Assembly: GCA_016931915.1 (NCBI GenBank)
Contig: JAFGDU010000139.1
Span: forward strand, 1 to 56,617
Direction: 5' to 3'
DNA: 56,617 nt
Source of the DNA: Actinomycetota bacterium
GTDB lineage: Bacteria > Actinomycetota > Geothermincolia > Geothermincolales > RBG-13-55-18
The translations under genes were made by a program, and so were the position numbers. Shown in pieces: positions 7,098-16,167 of this stretch. Position 1 is the first letter of the stretch, and every line of letters starts with the position of its first letter. The notes beneath the pieces are model-generated. The model searched no databases and was not told the origin of the DNA. It saw only the letters and a list, made by a program, of their open reading frames with translations.

Positions 7098-8744
7098 ATG
7101 ATGGCACGAGAAGTGCAGGGACTCATGGAAGAGCTGGCCGACAGGCTGTTCCTGAGCAAGGAAAGCCCCATACGTTCGGCGCTCGATCTGTTGAAGGACG
7201 GGTCGGTGCTGCGGGTGCGGGCTCCGGGGGGGAGCGCCGCGGGCGAAAAGCGCAACGGAGACGTCTTCCTCATAGATCCCGAGGAGGCCGAGCCGCTTTT
7301 CGAGATATGTTTCACGGACGTCGATGACCTGCATGATTTTTTTGACGTGGGAAGCCCCGAGGAGTTCGGCGAGCTGTTCCTTTCCCTCGCGCGGGACGAA
7401 AAGCTGCGCCTGGACATGATCCACTCCTTCATGGACCTGTGGACCATGGGGGTGGGGTTTTTCCTGCAGGAGATAGGCATCCTCTCCGTCCCCCCCGGCT
7501 ATTCCAAGCTCATCAGCCCGCTGAAGCTGCGGGACATCGCCTTCACCGAGATACTGGACGTGAAGTACCTGCAGGAGCTGGTGGACGAGCTGGCCCGCAT
7601 CACCGGCGTGCGCCTGTGGGTCCTGGACATGAACAGCATGCCGGTGGTGGTCAGCGTCGCCGGCGGGGAGCACTGCAAGCTGATCATCGACTCCCTGGAA
7701 GGCGTGATGCGCTGCTACGGCTCGGCCATCGAGGGATTGACGGGGCTGAGGAAGACCATGCAGCCCAAGGTACGAATCTGCCACGCGGGATTCGTCTGTT
7801 TCGACGCCCCGCTCATCCTGGGCGGGGAGATGGTGGGGATGATCAGCGGGGACGCGTCGCTCATGGAGCCCGCGGAACCCGGCAAATACCGCAAGCTGGC
7901 GGAGGAGCTCGGGGTCGACCCCGAGCCGCTGCTGGATTCCCTGCACCGCGTACGCCACGTGAACATCGAGGAGGTGGAGTTCCTCCTCTCTGTGGTCAAC
8001 GCCATCTCCAGGGTGGTGACGGAGATGAGCTTCAAGCAATACCTGCTTTCAGCGCAGATAGACGAGAACGCCGTCCTTACCCACAAATTATGGCGCAAGA
8101 ACGTGGAGCTCAAAGCGCTCTTCCAGTCCATCGTGGAGATCCAGGAGAGGGAGAAGGCGGCCGTAGCCCGGGACCTCCACGACGATACGGGGCAGAACCT
8201 CACCAGCGCACTGGTCAACCTGGAGCTGGCACTGGGAGAGGAGGATGCGCCGGAGGGAGTGCGCAGGCTGGTCGAGTCCGCGTCGTCGTCCATTTCCTCG
8301 GTGTTGAAACAGCTGCACGACCTCTCGGCGTCGCTGCACCCGCCCGTGCTGGATGACCTGGGCCTCACCGAGGCCTTGCGCAACCTGGTACGCAGAGTGA
8401 GTTCCGATAATCCCATCGAGTTCTCCTTTCTGGCCGGCGGGGATGAAGGTGACCTGCCTGGAGAGGTCAAGATAAACCTCTACCGCATCGTGCAGGAGGC
8501 GCTCTCCAATATCATCAAGCACTCGGATGCGCGGGAGGCGGTGGTATATTTCGGCCGCGACGGCAAGGGGGTCGAGCTGGTGGTGAGCGACGACGGCTGC
8601 GGTTTCGAGGACCCCGGAGACACCGACGGCGTAGTACACCTGGGGCTGCTGAACATGCGCGAGCGGGCGGAGCAGATAAACGGCACCTTTGACATCATCC
8701 CCTGCTGCCGCGGCGTAACCATAGACGTCCGCCTCCCCCTCTAA
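7098..8744 (+). CDS. PocR-domain sensor histidine kinase (NarX/HisKA_3 class)
   Basis: A 548-residue kinase with no membrane segment, so a cytoplasmic sensor. Residues 1-150 are unassigned. Residues about 155-310 look like a PocR ligand-binding domain (ELVDELARITGVRLWVLD, then CHAGFVCFDAPLILGGEMVG). A helical linker leads to the HisKA_3 box with phospho-acceptor His361 (REKAAVARDLHDDTGQNL). The ATPase domain has LYRIVQEALSNIIKHSDA (461-478), DDGCGF (498-503) and GLLNMRERAEQI. PocR domains are thought to bind small hydrocarbon-derived ligands. The partner is the response regulator 140 bp downstream. A subtype A repeat follows the stop by 7 bp. The nearby dehydratase cluster is a candidate target, by proximity only. 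Confidence 0.85.
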   Translation: MMAREVQGLMEELADRLFLSKESPIRSALDLLKDGSVLRVRAPGGSAAGEKRNGDVFLIDPEEAEPLFEICFTDVDDLHDFFDVGSPEEFGELFLSLARDEKLRLDMIHSFMDLWTMGVGFFLQEIGILSVPPGYSKLISPLKLRDIAFTEILDVKYLQELVDELARITGVRLWVLDMNSMPVVVSVAGGEHCKLIIDSLEGVMRCYGSAIEGLTGLRKTMQPKVRICHAGFVCFDAPLILGGEMVGMISGDASLMEPAEPGKYRKLAEELGVDPEPLLDSLHRVRHVNIEEVEFLLSVVNAISRVVTEMSFKQYLLSAQIDENAVLTHKLWRKNVELKALFQSIVEIQEREKAAVARDLHDDTGQNLTSALVNLELALGEEDAPEGVRRLVESASSSISSVLKQLHDLSASLHPPVLDDLGLTEALRNLVRRVSSDNPIEFSFLAGGDEGDLPGEVKINLYRIVQEALSNIIKHSDAREAVVYFGRDGKGVELVVSDDGCGFEDPGDTDGVVHLGLLNMRERAEQINGTFDIIPCCRGVTIDVRLPL

Positions 8745-8751
8745 GCAAGCC

Positions 8752-8796
8752 GGGGGTCAGCCCTCCATTTTCAACGTTGGGGGTCAGGCCTCAACG
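8752..8796 (-). repeat. CTGACCCC repeat, subtype A (two units), after the kinase stop
   Basis: On the plus strand it reads GGGGGTCAGCCCTCC, then TTTTCAACGTTGGGGGTCAGG. These are two roughly 27-bp units of the repeat seen in triplicate at 42689-42757. It begins 7 bp after the kinase stop, with GGGGTCAG in the sense orientation of that gene. Confidence 0.8.
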
Positions 8797-8885
8797 CGGC
8801 TCCACCCCCCATTCCAAATAGGTGCAATAAAAGGTTATCCTTTGGTAAGACCGGTGTTCCAGGTGTGCTATGCGGTAGGTTGATG

Positions 8886-9542
8886 ATGGTCGACAAAGCC
8901 GGAAACAAGGTACGGGTACTTCTCGCCGACGACCACGCGATCCTCAGGGAGGGCCTGGCGTCGTTGATAGAGAAACAGGTCGATGTCGCCGTGGTCGGCG
9001 AGGCCGGAGACGGGGAAGAGTGCCTGGAGAAAGCAGCAGCACTCGTTCCAGACGTGGTGGTGCTGGACATCAAGCTGCCCGGGATGTCGGGTATAGAGGT
9101 ATGCCAGCAGTTGAAATCGTCCTTTCCGTTGATGAAGGTGATCATGCTGTCCATGTACGAGGAGTACGAATATATTAACCGGGCTTTAAAGGTCGGCGCC
9201 GATGGCTACCTGCTGAAGAAGGTTGCCAGTTCCGAGCTGGTCAGCGCCATCCGCAGGGTGAACCAGGGGGAGAAGACCTTCAGCCCGCAGGTCCTGGACA
9301 TGATCGTCTCCTCGTTCAAAGAGGAAGCGCGGGAGAGCAAGGCGGAGTCGCCCGTGAGCAACCTGACCTCCCGCGAGCACGATGTGCTCGTGCTGATGAG
9401 CGAGGGGCTCAGCAACAAGGAGATCGCCTCGCGCCTGTTCGTATCGCCGAAGACGGTGGAGAAGGCGGCGTCGGGGATCTTCCGCAAACTGGGCGTGAGT
9501 TCTCGCACCGCCGCCGTCAAGCGCTACCTCAGCGCCCAGTAG
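8886..9542 (+). CDS. NarL/FixJ-type response regulator
   Basis: A 218-residue two-domain regulator. The receiver domain starts VRVLLADDHAILREGL and has the phospho-acceptor Asp in VVVLDIKLPG, followed by the switch region KKVAS. The LuxR-type HTH near the C-terminus reads LTSREHDVLVLMSEGLSNKE, followed by SPKTVEK. Just after the recognition helix the sequence is AASGIFRKLG rather than the usual HVSNILRKL. ATG 8886 is chosen because GGTAGG lies 6 bp upstream; ATG 8883 and GTG 8865 are alternatives. It pairs with the PocR kinase. Its stop overlaps the 3' end of the convergent glycosyltransferase by 14 bp. Confidence 0.9.
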   Translation: MVDKAGNKVRVLLADDHAILREGLASLIEKQVDVAVVGEAGDGEECLEKAAALVPDVVVLDIKLPGMSGIEVCQQLKSSFPLMKVIMLSMYEEYEYINRALKVGADGYLLKKVASSELVSAIRRVNQGEKTFSPQVLDMIVSSFKEEARESKAESPVSNLTSREHDVLVLMSEGLSNKEIASRLFVSPKTVEKAASGIFRKLGVSSRTAAVKRYLSAQ

Positions 9543-10698
9543 CCGGCTCGACCTCGCTCAGGCGTGTGTATTCGGCGTAGAGCTTCGAGCGCATGTCGGC
9601 ATGGTCGAATTCCTCTTCCACCTTCTTGCGCGCACGCTTGGTATAATGGCTCACGGCTTCCGGGGCATCCAGGTAGAACGACAGGGCATCGGCGAGTTCC
9701 CCGGGGTCGCGGTCCTGGACCAGGATGCCGTCGCGCCCGTCCTCGACGATCTCCTTGGGCCCGCGCACGCGGCAGGCGATGACGGGGACCCCGGCGGCCA
9801 TGGCCTCGATGAGGGTGACCCCGAAGCCCTCCCGCGTGGAGGGCAGCACGTAGATGGAGAAGATGCGGTAGAAGCGCTCGGGGTCGAAACGGTATCCCGT
9901 GAATATGAGGCGCCCCGCCAGGCCAGGCTCCAGCTCGGCGGCCAGCTTCTCCAGGCGCTCCGGTTCATGCGGTTCCACGGTGGAGTCGCCCACCATCACC
10001 AGGTGGAGGTCGGGGTGATCCTGCTGCAGGCGGGCGGCGGCACGCACGAGGACATCCAGGTTTCTCTCGCGTTTGACCTCCCCTATATACCCGAGGACGG
10101 TGGCTCCGACCGGAATGCCCAGCTCGTCCCGCAGGCCGTCATCCTCGCCGGGACCGAATCGCTCCAGGTCCACCCCGTTGTATATAAGCCTGGCCTTGGT
10201 CACTCCCACCACCTTCTTTGCCGCGGCAAGGGCCAGGTCATCGGTGTTCACGAAGATGACCAGGTGGCACCGCTTTGCGGCGAAGCGCTCGGCCTTGAGG
10301 ACCAGCCGCCTCTTCAAACCCGAGGTACGGTGGGAGAAGTAGAAGCCGTTGCAGGTATGCACCACGGCGGGCACGGAGAGCTTCCAGGCCACCGTGCGCC
10401 CCAATACCCCGTCCTTGGGGTTGTGGGTGTGCACGATGTCGTAGTCCCCTTCACGTATGAGGGACTTCAGGCGGCGGTAGGCCCTGAGGTCGGCGAGGGG
10501 GGTGACGCTGCGCGTAATAGGGATGTCGTGCACCACTATCCCGGCCTCGCCGAGGACATGCGTGAAGGAGGTCACCTTGCAGGCGACGTGTACCTCGTGA
10601 CCCTCCTCGACCAGCCCGCGGAAGAGCGGCAGCATGTAGGGCGATGCCGCGAAGCGGTCCAGGTTGCAGACCTCGAGGATCTTGAGTTTACGTGCCAT
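9529..10698 (-). CDS. Glycosyltransferase family 4 (GT-B fold)
   Basis: A 389-residue retaining GT-B enzyme. The N-terminal acceptor domain begins KILEVCNLDRFAASPYMLPL, a middle segment reads YDIVHTHNPKDGVLGR, and the donor domain has the EX7E-type signature STREGFGVTLIEAMAAGVPV. It resembles capsule and lipid-linked sugar transferases, acting at the cytoplasmic membrane face on a UDP-sugar. The acceptor is unknown. The 3' end overlaps the response regulator by 14 bp on the opposite strand. A TATAAT lies only 6 bp before ATG 10698, which suggests a leaderless transcript. UDP-sugar dehydrogenase and epimerase genes nearby point to surface polysaccharide assembly. Confidence 0.85.
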   Translation of the reverse strand: MARKLKILEVCNLDRFAASPYMLPLFRGLVEEGHEVHVACKVTSFTHVLGEAGIVVHDIPITRSVTPLADLRAYRRLKSLIREGDYDIVHTHNPKDGVLGRTVAWKLSVPAVVHTCNGFYFSHRTSGLKRRLVLKAERFAAKRCHLVIFVNTDDLALAAAKKVVGVTKARLIYNGVDLERFGPGEDDGLRDELGIPVGATVLGYIGEVKRERNLDVLVRAAARLQQDHPDLHLVMVGDSTVEPHEPERLEKLAAELEPGLAGRLIFTGYRFDPERFYRIFSIYVLPSTREGFGVTLIEAMAAGVPVIACRVRGPKEIVEDGRDGILVQDRDPGELADALSFYLDAPEAVSHYTKRARKKVEEEFDHADMRSKLYAEYTRLSEVEPATGR

Positions 10699-10704
10699 GG
10701 GTCC

Positions 10705-10710
10705 ATTATA
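10705..10710 (-). promoter_or_regulatory. -10 box TATAAT immediately before the GT4 start (leaderless candidate)
   Basis: On the minus strand TATAAT is followed by six bases and then ATG. Transcription would therefore start at or beside the start codon. No good -35 match and no SD site were found. Confidence 0.5.
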
Positions 10711-10767
10711 GGGGGATGATATCGACGCGTCGCCATGCAGAATGTCCCGTTTGCGGAGCAGACCAGG

Positions 10768-11613
10768 TTAGAGGTTGCAGGAGGGAGGCATGCAGCGCTT
10801 GAAGGAGGAGGCTTCCATCATGCTGCGTACCTTGTTGATGAAGGAGGGCGCGAACCCCTCTGACTCCAGCTCGGCGTCGCTCGAACCCAGGTCGACGAGG
10901 CCATGCAGCAGCCGGTCCACCTCCTCGTAGGTGAGGCCCATCTCGCCCTCGTCGGTCTGGCCCTGCCAAAGGTCGGCGGAGGGAGGCTTCTCTCTTATGC
11001 GCGCCGGCACTCCCAGGTGGGCCGCGAGCTGCCTCACCTGTGTCTTGTACAGGCCGCCCAGGGGCGTGAAGGCGCAAGCCATGTCCCCCCACAGCGTCGT
11101 GTATCCCAGCAATGCCTCGGTGCGGTTGCCGGTGCCCAGCACCAGGGCGTCCAGGGCCGCTGACTGGTCGTAGAGCACGGCCATGCGCGTGCGGGCCATA
11201 TAATTGCCCCGCCGCTTGCGGTCGGCATCGGGGAAGCGCTCGAAGTAGGCGTCAACCATGGGCGTGATGTCTATGGTCTCGATGGAGATACCCAGCTCCG
11301 ACACCACCAGCATGGCGTCCTCGCCGCTGCGCGGATCGGTGGTCCTGTAGGGCATGAGGAAGGCGGTGAGGCTCTCGCTGCCCAGGGCGCGCACGGCAAG
11401 GTAGGCCGAGACGGCGGAGTCGAGCCCGCCGGACAGTCCCACCACCAGGCGGGATTTCCCTGCGCCCTCCATCTTCTCCCGCATGAAGTCCAGGATGCGC
11501 GGGAGCTCTGCCGCGGGGTCGATCGACTGGCTGCCGGCCAAGGGAACACCTCCTGCATCAACCTTGCCCCGTGACACTTCATCGCTCATAGCGAGCCGCG
11601 TACGAAAGGACAT
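10768..11613 (-). CDS. nadE: NAD(+) synthetase, ammonia-dependent type
   Basis: An N-type ATP pyrophosphatase that amidates nicotinic acid adenine dinucleotide to NAD. The PP-loop is VVGLSGGLDSAVSAYLA. Other family blocks are the substrate region NYMARTRMAVLYDQSA, LGTGNRTEALLGYTTLWGD (trimmed), PLGGLYKTQVRQLA and REKPPSADLWQGQTDE. There is no glutaminase domain, so it should use ammonia. The start at 11613 (MSFRTRLAMS) is chosen for a GGGAG 12 bp upstream; 11589 (MSDEVSRG) and 11622 are possible, and the reading frame opens further upstream. It is divergent from the UDP-sugar dehydrogenase, with 128 bp between. The C-terminal tail beyond the catalytic core (SFINKVRSMMEASSFKR) is slightly extended. 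Confidence 0.9.
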   Translation of the reverse strand: MSFRTRLAMSDEVSRGKVDAGGVPLAGSQSIDPAAELPRILDFMREKMEGAGKSRLVVGLSGGLDSAVSAYLAVRALGSESLTAFLMPYRTTDPRSGEDAMLVVSELGISIETIDITPMVDAYFERFPDADRKRRGNYMARTRMAVLYDQSAALDALVLGTGNRTEALLGYTTLWGDMACAFTPLGGLYKTQVRQLAAHLGVPARIREKPPSADLWQGQTDEGEMGLTYEEVDRLLHGLVDLGSSDAELESEGFAPSFINKVRSMMEASSFKRCMPPSCNL

Positions 11614-11741
11614 GCGCGGCATCGTCTCCCAAATGATAACATATAGGAAACCGGGCAAAGGACGGCTACCTGCGAGGCATCCATGCGAGGCGGGGCAAGA
11701 GGCAGGCTGGCATAGCATGGCGGGAGAAACAGGGAGGTGGC

Positions 11742-13025
11742 ATGGGTCTGAAGGAGTCTATTGAGGACCGCAGCGCCGTGGTGGGGATCGTCGGTCTGGG
11801 GTATGTCGGTCTTCCCCTGGCCCTGGAGGCTGCCGATGCGGGGTTCCAGGTTGTCGGCCTGGAGAAGGACGCCGACAAGAGGAGGAAGCTGGCGAGAAGG
11901 GAACTTCTCTACGAGGGCATGGACGGGGAACGGATGGCGCGCGTCCTGGACCGGGACATGCTCCGGATCACAGGCGACAGCCATGACCTCCTGCCGTGCG
12001 GCGTCATCTGCATATGCGTCCCTACCCCCCTGTCGCGCACCCGCGACCCCGATCTCGGCTTTGTGCGCAAATCCGCCCGGCAGGTAGAAGGCCTGCTGGG
12101 TGAGGGAGAGAGGCCGAAGCTGGTCGTTATGGAGTCCACTTCTTATCCGGGGACTACGCGCGAGGTGGTAGCGCCTCTGCTCGAGAAGAACGGCATGGCG
12201 CTGTGCAAGGACTTCCACCTTGCCTACTCGCCGGAAAGGGTGGATCCAGGAAACCTGAACTGGACCATATCCAATACACCAAAGCTGGTTGGCGGCATGA
12301 ACGATTGCTGCACCACGCTCGCCGAGGCTTTCTACGGCAGCTTCGTTAAAGAGGTGGTGAAGGTGAACTCCCCCGAGGTAGCGGAGATGGCCAAGGTGCT
12401 GGAGAACATCTTCCGCGGCGTAAACATCGCGCTGGTGAACGAGCTGTGGATGCTGTGCGAGCGCATGGGGCTGGACGTGTGGGAGGTCATCGAGGCCGCC
12501 GCCACCAAGCCCTTCGGGTTCATGCCCTTCTGGCCCGGCCCGGGCCTGGGAGGCCACTGCATCCCTGTCGATCCTTTCTACCTGGCGTGGAAGGCGCGCG
12601 AGTATGACTTCCAGACCGAGTTCATAGAGCTGGCTGGCAAGGTCAACGTGAACATGCCCTACTTCGTGTCCGGGCTGGTGGCGCGAGAGGTCAATGCGGC
12701 GGGGAAGAGCCTGAAGGGGGCGCGGGTGCTGGTGCTCGGAGTGGCCTACAAGCCGGACGTGGGCGACACGCGCGAGACACCCGCCGCCAAGCTCATCGAG
12801 CTGCTGCGGGACAGCGGTGCCGACGTGGTATACCATGACCCGTTTGTGCCCGTCTTCCAGCTGGGGGATACAACCCTGCGCAGCGTGGAAATGGTCGACG
12901 ACACCTTGAGCGACTGTGACTGCGTGGTGATCGTCACCGCCCACAGTGGCGTGGATTACGGCCTCATCGTGCGTTCAGGCGTCCCCGTCCTCGACACCCG
13001 CAATGTCTTGAAAAGCTTCGTCTAA
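11742..13025 (+). CDS. UDP-N-acetyl-hexosamine / UDP-glucose 6-dehydrogenase family (WbpA/WecC-like)
   Basis: A 427-residue nucleotide-sugar dehydrogenase that oxidises C6 of a UDP-sugar to the uronic acid with two NAD. It shows the N-terminal NAD motif GIVGLGYVGLPLALEA, the signature block NIFRGVNIALVNEL, and the catalytic cysteine in GLGGHCIPVDPFYLAWKA. A C-terminal UDP-binding domain has VLVLGVAYKPDVGDTRE. The pattern is closer to the UDP-GlcNAc/ManNAc (WbpA, VipA) branch than to UDP-glucose dehydrogenase, but the substrate is not proven. ATG 11742 follows GGGAGGTGGC. It ends 72 bp before the convergent CxxCG protein, with a CTGACCCC repeat between. Confidence 0.88.
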   Translation: MGLKESIEDRSAVVGIVGLGYVGLPLALEAADAGFQVVGLEKDADKRRKLARRELLYEGMDGERMARVLDRDMLRITGDSHDLLPCGVICICVPTPLSRTRDPDLGFVRKSARQVEGLLGEGERPKLVVMESTSYPGTTREVVAPLLEKNGMALCKDFHLAYSPERVDPGNLNWTISNTPKLVGGMNDCCTTLAEAFYGSFVKEVVKVNSPEVAEMAKVLENIFRGVNIALVNELWMLCERMGLDVWEVIEAAATKPFGFMPFWPGPGLGGHCIPVDPFYLAWKAREYDFQTEFIELAGKVNVNMPYFVSGLVAREVNAAGKSLKGARVLVLGVAYKPDVGDTRETPAAKLIELLRDSGADVVYHDPFVPVFQLGDTTLRSVEMVDDTLSDCDCVVIVTAHSGVDYGLIVRSGVPVLDTRNVLKSFV

Positions 13026-13045
13026 CCACATTCATAATTAGTTGT

Positions 13046-13095
13046 ATTGAACGTGGAGGCCTGACCCCCGACGTTGAATATGGAGGGCTGACCCC
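13046..13095 (+). repeat. CTGACCCC repeat, subtype A (two units), at the stop of the first CxxCG gene
   Basis: It contains GGAGGCCTGACCCCCGACG, then TTGAATATGGAGGGCTGACC, ending one base before the minus-strand stop at 13097-13099. Seen from that gene, the stop TGA is followed by CGGGGTCAG. The stop and repeat together form the palindrome CTGAC-CCC-GTCAG. Confidence 0.85.
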
Positions 13096-13096
13096 G

Positions 13097-14164
13097 TCAG
13101 GAGATGGAGAAGTTCAGCAGGTTGTCCGTTACGTCGAACGAGTAGGAACCCTCCCGGCCGTTCACCAGTTCCCACAGGGCGAGAAGGCGCCCGGCGACCA
13201 GGGGGGCGATAAAGGCGTTATGGACGGTGATCGAGGTGGTGCCGTTTTTTTCCACGAAATTGTCGAGCATGCCGAGGCCCCTCAAGGCAAAGTATTGGCG
13301 CAGTTTTTCCTCTCCCCAGGGCAGATTGTCTTCGGCTGAGCCGGCAAGCTTGGCGGAGAGGTTCTTCTTCTCGAAATCGATGAAGACATCGTAAACGAAA
13401 TCGCCCAGTTCCCAGCTGAGTTCCCGGATGATGGAATTATAGCCGTGCACGCCCATCATGATCATCCTGTCCCCGCTGCCGCGTTCACTTATCAGGCCTC
13501 GTTCGATATCGAATTCGCATAATTCCCCTGCCTCACGCGGTGCGCCGCAGGCCTGGCATTTCGAGAGCATGGCGGCGTGATCGACCAGCCTGGGAGCGAG
13601 GTTTTCGGCGAACAGGCGCTGGTAGGCTTCTTCCTCATGCATATCGGAGGGAGTTGGGGTGAATTCCACAAGGTAGGCGCCGTTCCCCTCCAGGACGTTG
13701 TAGGCGATGTTGCAGCCGTCCGCTATCTGGAGGATTCCCGATATGATCGCCAGGCAGTTCGACAGGTCGAAGGGGTTCTCGATGATCACCCTGGTCTCCT
13801 TGCGTCTCTTGCGCTCGACGATATTGACGTTGGCCACGCCTATGGCTCTGCCGAAGCCCACCAGCATGCGCTCGGTCAAGCCGTGGAAAGGTGCGCTGAA
13901 GAGCAGCTTGCTGACGTGGGGGTGGGATTCGTACAGCACTCCCAATACCTTGACGGCCGCATGCGTGCCAGCAAGGTAAACGATGCGCTCCAGTGGTATG
14001 CCAAGGCGGTCTTCCAGCTCGTTTATAAGGGCCGTGGGATAGGAAGCTTCGTAGATGCACAGGCTGGCTGAACCACTGGTGTTATCGACGATACATCCAT
14101 CCCGCCAGGCCTGCGTCATACTCAACAGTCTGGGAAATCCGCAGGTCTTGCAGGTACTCGGCAT
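13097..14164 (-). CDS. Uncharacterised two-halved CxxCG protein, paralogue 1
   Basis: I do not recognise this 355-residue protein. It is one of three paralogues in the window (with 16214-17293 and 36435-37460). Each has an N-terminal CxxCG knuckle (C5/C8 here) and a second one about 195 residues later (C203/C206). After each comes a region with a conserved LG-(I/D)-(I/V) helix-strand pattern, and each half ends near an NPF or NAF motif followed by small residues and a helix (IENPFDLSNCLAIISGIL; VHNAFIAPLVAGRLLALWEL). This indicates an internal duplication. The two CxxC pairs could jointly bind one zinc. The end of each half loosely recalls ligand-binding V4R-type domains, but this is speculative. 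No signal peptide or membrane segment. SD AAGGAGGGG precedes ATG 14164. Confidence 0.75.
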   Translation of the reverse strand: MPSTCKTCGFPRLLSMTQAWRDGCIVDNTSGSASLCIYEASYPTALINELEDRLGIPLERIVYLAGTHAAVKVLGVLYESHPHVSKLLFSAPFHGLTERMLVGFGRAIGVANVNIVERKRRKETRVIIENPFDLSNCLAIISGILQIADGCNIAYNVLEGNGAYLVEFTPTPSDMHEEEAYQRLFAENLAPRLVDHAAMLSKCQACGAPREAGELCEFDIERGLISERGSGDRMIMMGVHGYNSIIRELSWELGDFVYDVFIDFEKKNLSAKLAGSAEDNLPWGEEKLRQYFALRGLGMLDNFVEKNGTTSITVHNAFIAPLVAGRLLALWELVNGREGSYSFDVTDNLLNFSIS

Positions 14165-14291
14165 ACTTAACCCCTCCTTCGCAGGAAAAAACCCTGCACT
14201 TTGTATCGGAAAGACGAAGCAAAGTCATTAGTGCTTCTGCCTGGCGCTATGATGGCCAGGAACGAGGCCCGATCCTGGAAAGCTCCCGGGG

Positions 14292-15896
14292 TTATTCGAA
14301 GCGTTCGTAGCGGGGTAGTTCCGGCATGCCTGCCTTTTCCTTTTTCCCCTCGGCACGCTGTTTCTCCACCCGGCGCAGGGCGCGCATCTGTTGCAGGAAC
14401 CACTTGAAAGACGTATTGGCCTGAACCACCTCGCGCGCGGATCTGGCCATGGACTTGCGCTTGCGTTCGCCGATCTGAAGCGCCGATCGTATCGTATCCG
14501 CGGTCTCCGCAATATCAAGCGGGTTGAGAGGTAATACCGTGCCGCGCATTTCCTGGTACGCCCCGGCGTTGACGGAGAGGATGATGACGCCGCCGCGCTG
14601 GTTCAGCACCGCTCCCTCCTTGCATACCAGGTTCATGCCGTCCGCAACCGGGTTCACCAGCAGCGCGTCGTACTCGATCTGGGCCGCAACGGAGCGGGGG
14701 TAATTATCCTTTATCTCCAGGTGTACGGGCTCCCAGTCCTCGGTGCCGAACTCACGGTTTATCGCCTCGGCGGCCTCCTCGATGTCGCGCTGCAGATCCC
14801 GGTACTCCTTCAGATCGGAGCGGGACGGGTAGAGAAAATTGGCGAATATGACGCGTTCCTTCCAGTCGGGATAGCGGCACAGAAAGTGCTCGTATCCCTG
14901 CAATCCGCGCAGGATGTTCTTCGACGGTTCAACGCGGTCAACACGCACCAACAGCTTGCGATCGCCCGCGAGGGAGCGCAGCCGTCCCCGGTAATCGGCC
15001 ACGTCCTTGCGTCCCGCGGTCCTCTCCAGCGCCTCGTGATCGATGGATATGGGGTAGTGGCGCACGTAGGTCTCGTGCGCACCGTGGCGCACCAGGCGCC
15101 GCTTGGTGTCCACCGCGGCTCGTACGGCTTCGCCCTCCCGGCAGCACTGCAGGAAGTTGCTGACGTAATGGGGGGTATGGAAACCGAGCACGTCGTTGCC
15201 CAGCATCCCCTGTAGCAGCTCGCGGCGCATTCCGTGTGGAAGCATACGGAAATAGTCGGGCTGTGCCCACGGGCAATGGGTGAAGTGGTGGATGAGCACA
15301 TCGGGTTCCTTGCGCCTGATGTACTGGGCGCAGAGGTAGAGGTGGTAGTCCTGGAGAAAGATGAGGGGTTTCTTGTCGGTGGAGCGGATCTCGCGCACGA
15401 TCTCGTCCGCGAAGAGGCGGTTCACCTTGCGGTAGCCGTTGTTCCAGGCTTCGTGCACCGACTCGTCGATGACCGGCCGGCGCAGCACGTCGTAGAGGTA
15501 ATGCTGCAGGGGCCAGAGGATGGAATTGCTGATCACGCTGTAGTACTGCTGGAAATCCTTCTTCTCGGGGATGATGTACCGCACCCAGTACTGTGGCTTG
15601 TCGGGGGGCATGGCCAGCCTGCCGCCGGGCGCCTCGCGGGCCATCTTGGCGTCCTCCTTGGTGCGCATGCTGGATATCCAGACCGCGTCGGTGGCCACCA
15701 GGGCGGTGGACATGGCGGTTACCACTCCCCCGGCACCGCGGTGGGCCTTTATGGTGCCGTCCTCCTCCTTGCGGAACTCCACCGGGCCCCGGTTGGAGGC
15801 CACGATGACGAACTTGTCCTTGAGGTACTGGCGCACCTGCCGCGGGGTTATTGTCTCCAGGTCCAACTCGTCGAACTCGGTACTGTCCCTGTCCAC
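14292..15896 (-). CDS. otsA: GT20 glycosyltransferase, trehalose-6-phosphate synthase-like
   Basis: A 534-residue GT20-family enzyme expected to transfer glucose from a nucleotide sugar to glucose-6-phosphate. Landmarks are FVIVASNRGPVEF at the N-terminus, IFLQDYHLYLCAQYIR, THCPWAQPDYFRMLP, GNDVLGFHTPHYVSNFLQ, VRVDRVEPSKNILRGLQGYE and VNPVADGMNLVCKEGAVLNQ (donor loop). It differs from Escherichia coli OtsA in the DRVEPSKN segment and belongs to a divergent branch, so a related acceptor such as glycerol phosphate cannot be excluded. An OtsB phosphatase about 5 kb away supports trehalose. GTG 15896 follows AAGGAGTGGTAGC. An extended -10 (TGCTATACT) lies at 15919-15927. The C-terminal tail is lysine/arginine-rich. 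Confidence 0.8.
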   Translation of the reverse strand: MDRDSTEFDELDLETITPRQVRQYLKDKFVIVASNRGPVEFRKEEDGTIKAHRGAGGVVTAMSTALVATDAVWISSMRTKEDAKMAREAPGGRLAMPPDKPQYWVRYIIPEKKDFQQYYSVISNSILWPLQHYLYDVLRRPVIDESVHEAWNNGYRKVNRLFADEIVREIRSTDKKPLIFLQDYHLYLCAQYIRRKEPDVLIHHFTHCPWAQPDYFRMLPHGMRRELLQGMLGNDVLGFHTPHYVSNFLQCCREGEAVRAAVDTKRRLVRHGAHETYVRHYPISIDHEALERTAGRKDVADYRGRLRSLAGDRKLLVRVDRVEPSKNILRGLQGYEHFLCRYPDWKERVIFANFLYPSRSDLKEYRDLQRDIEEAAEAINREFGTEDWEPVHLEIKDNYPRSVAAQIEYDALLVNPVADGMNLVCKEGAVLNQRGGVIILSVNAGAYQEMRGTVLPLNPLDIAETADTIRSALQIGERKRKSMARSAREVVQANTSFKWFLQQMRALRRVEKQRAEGKKEKAGMPELPRYERFE

Positions 15897-15918
15897 GCTA
15901 CCACTCCTTCCACATGAT

Positions 15919-15927
15919 AGTATAGCA
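15919..15927 (-). promoter_or_regulatory. Extended -10 element of the otsA-like gene
   Basis: On the minus strand it reads TGCTATACT, an extended -10 of the TGnTATAAT type, 22 bp before the GTG start. No clear -35 is visible. Confidence 0.45.
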
Positions 15928-16167
15928 CCTACGCAGGAGAGGTCGGAGTATAATATGTAATATTATGGTAGTTCAGATCCGCGAGGATGGCATCCCGCCC
16001 CATACGGATTACACGCTGGCGTCATTGGCTCCCTTGTTAAGCGAAGCACGTGGTTATGAGCGCATGCTCCCACATGCGTTCCGTAAGCATGATGCCGGGC
16101 CGGCGAAAGGATCGAGGGCGTTAACGCGCCGGGAGCATTACGGGCCTGTCTACGGCGGTTTCTTTGG

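Noticed and set aside
14241..14262. CCTGGC/GCCAGG inverted repeat after otsA as a terminator
   Set aside because: A 6-bp stem with a 9- to 10-base loop and no T-tract is too weak to call.
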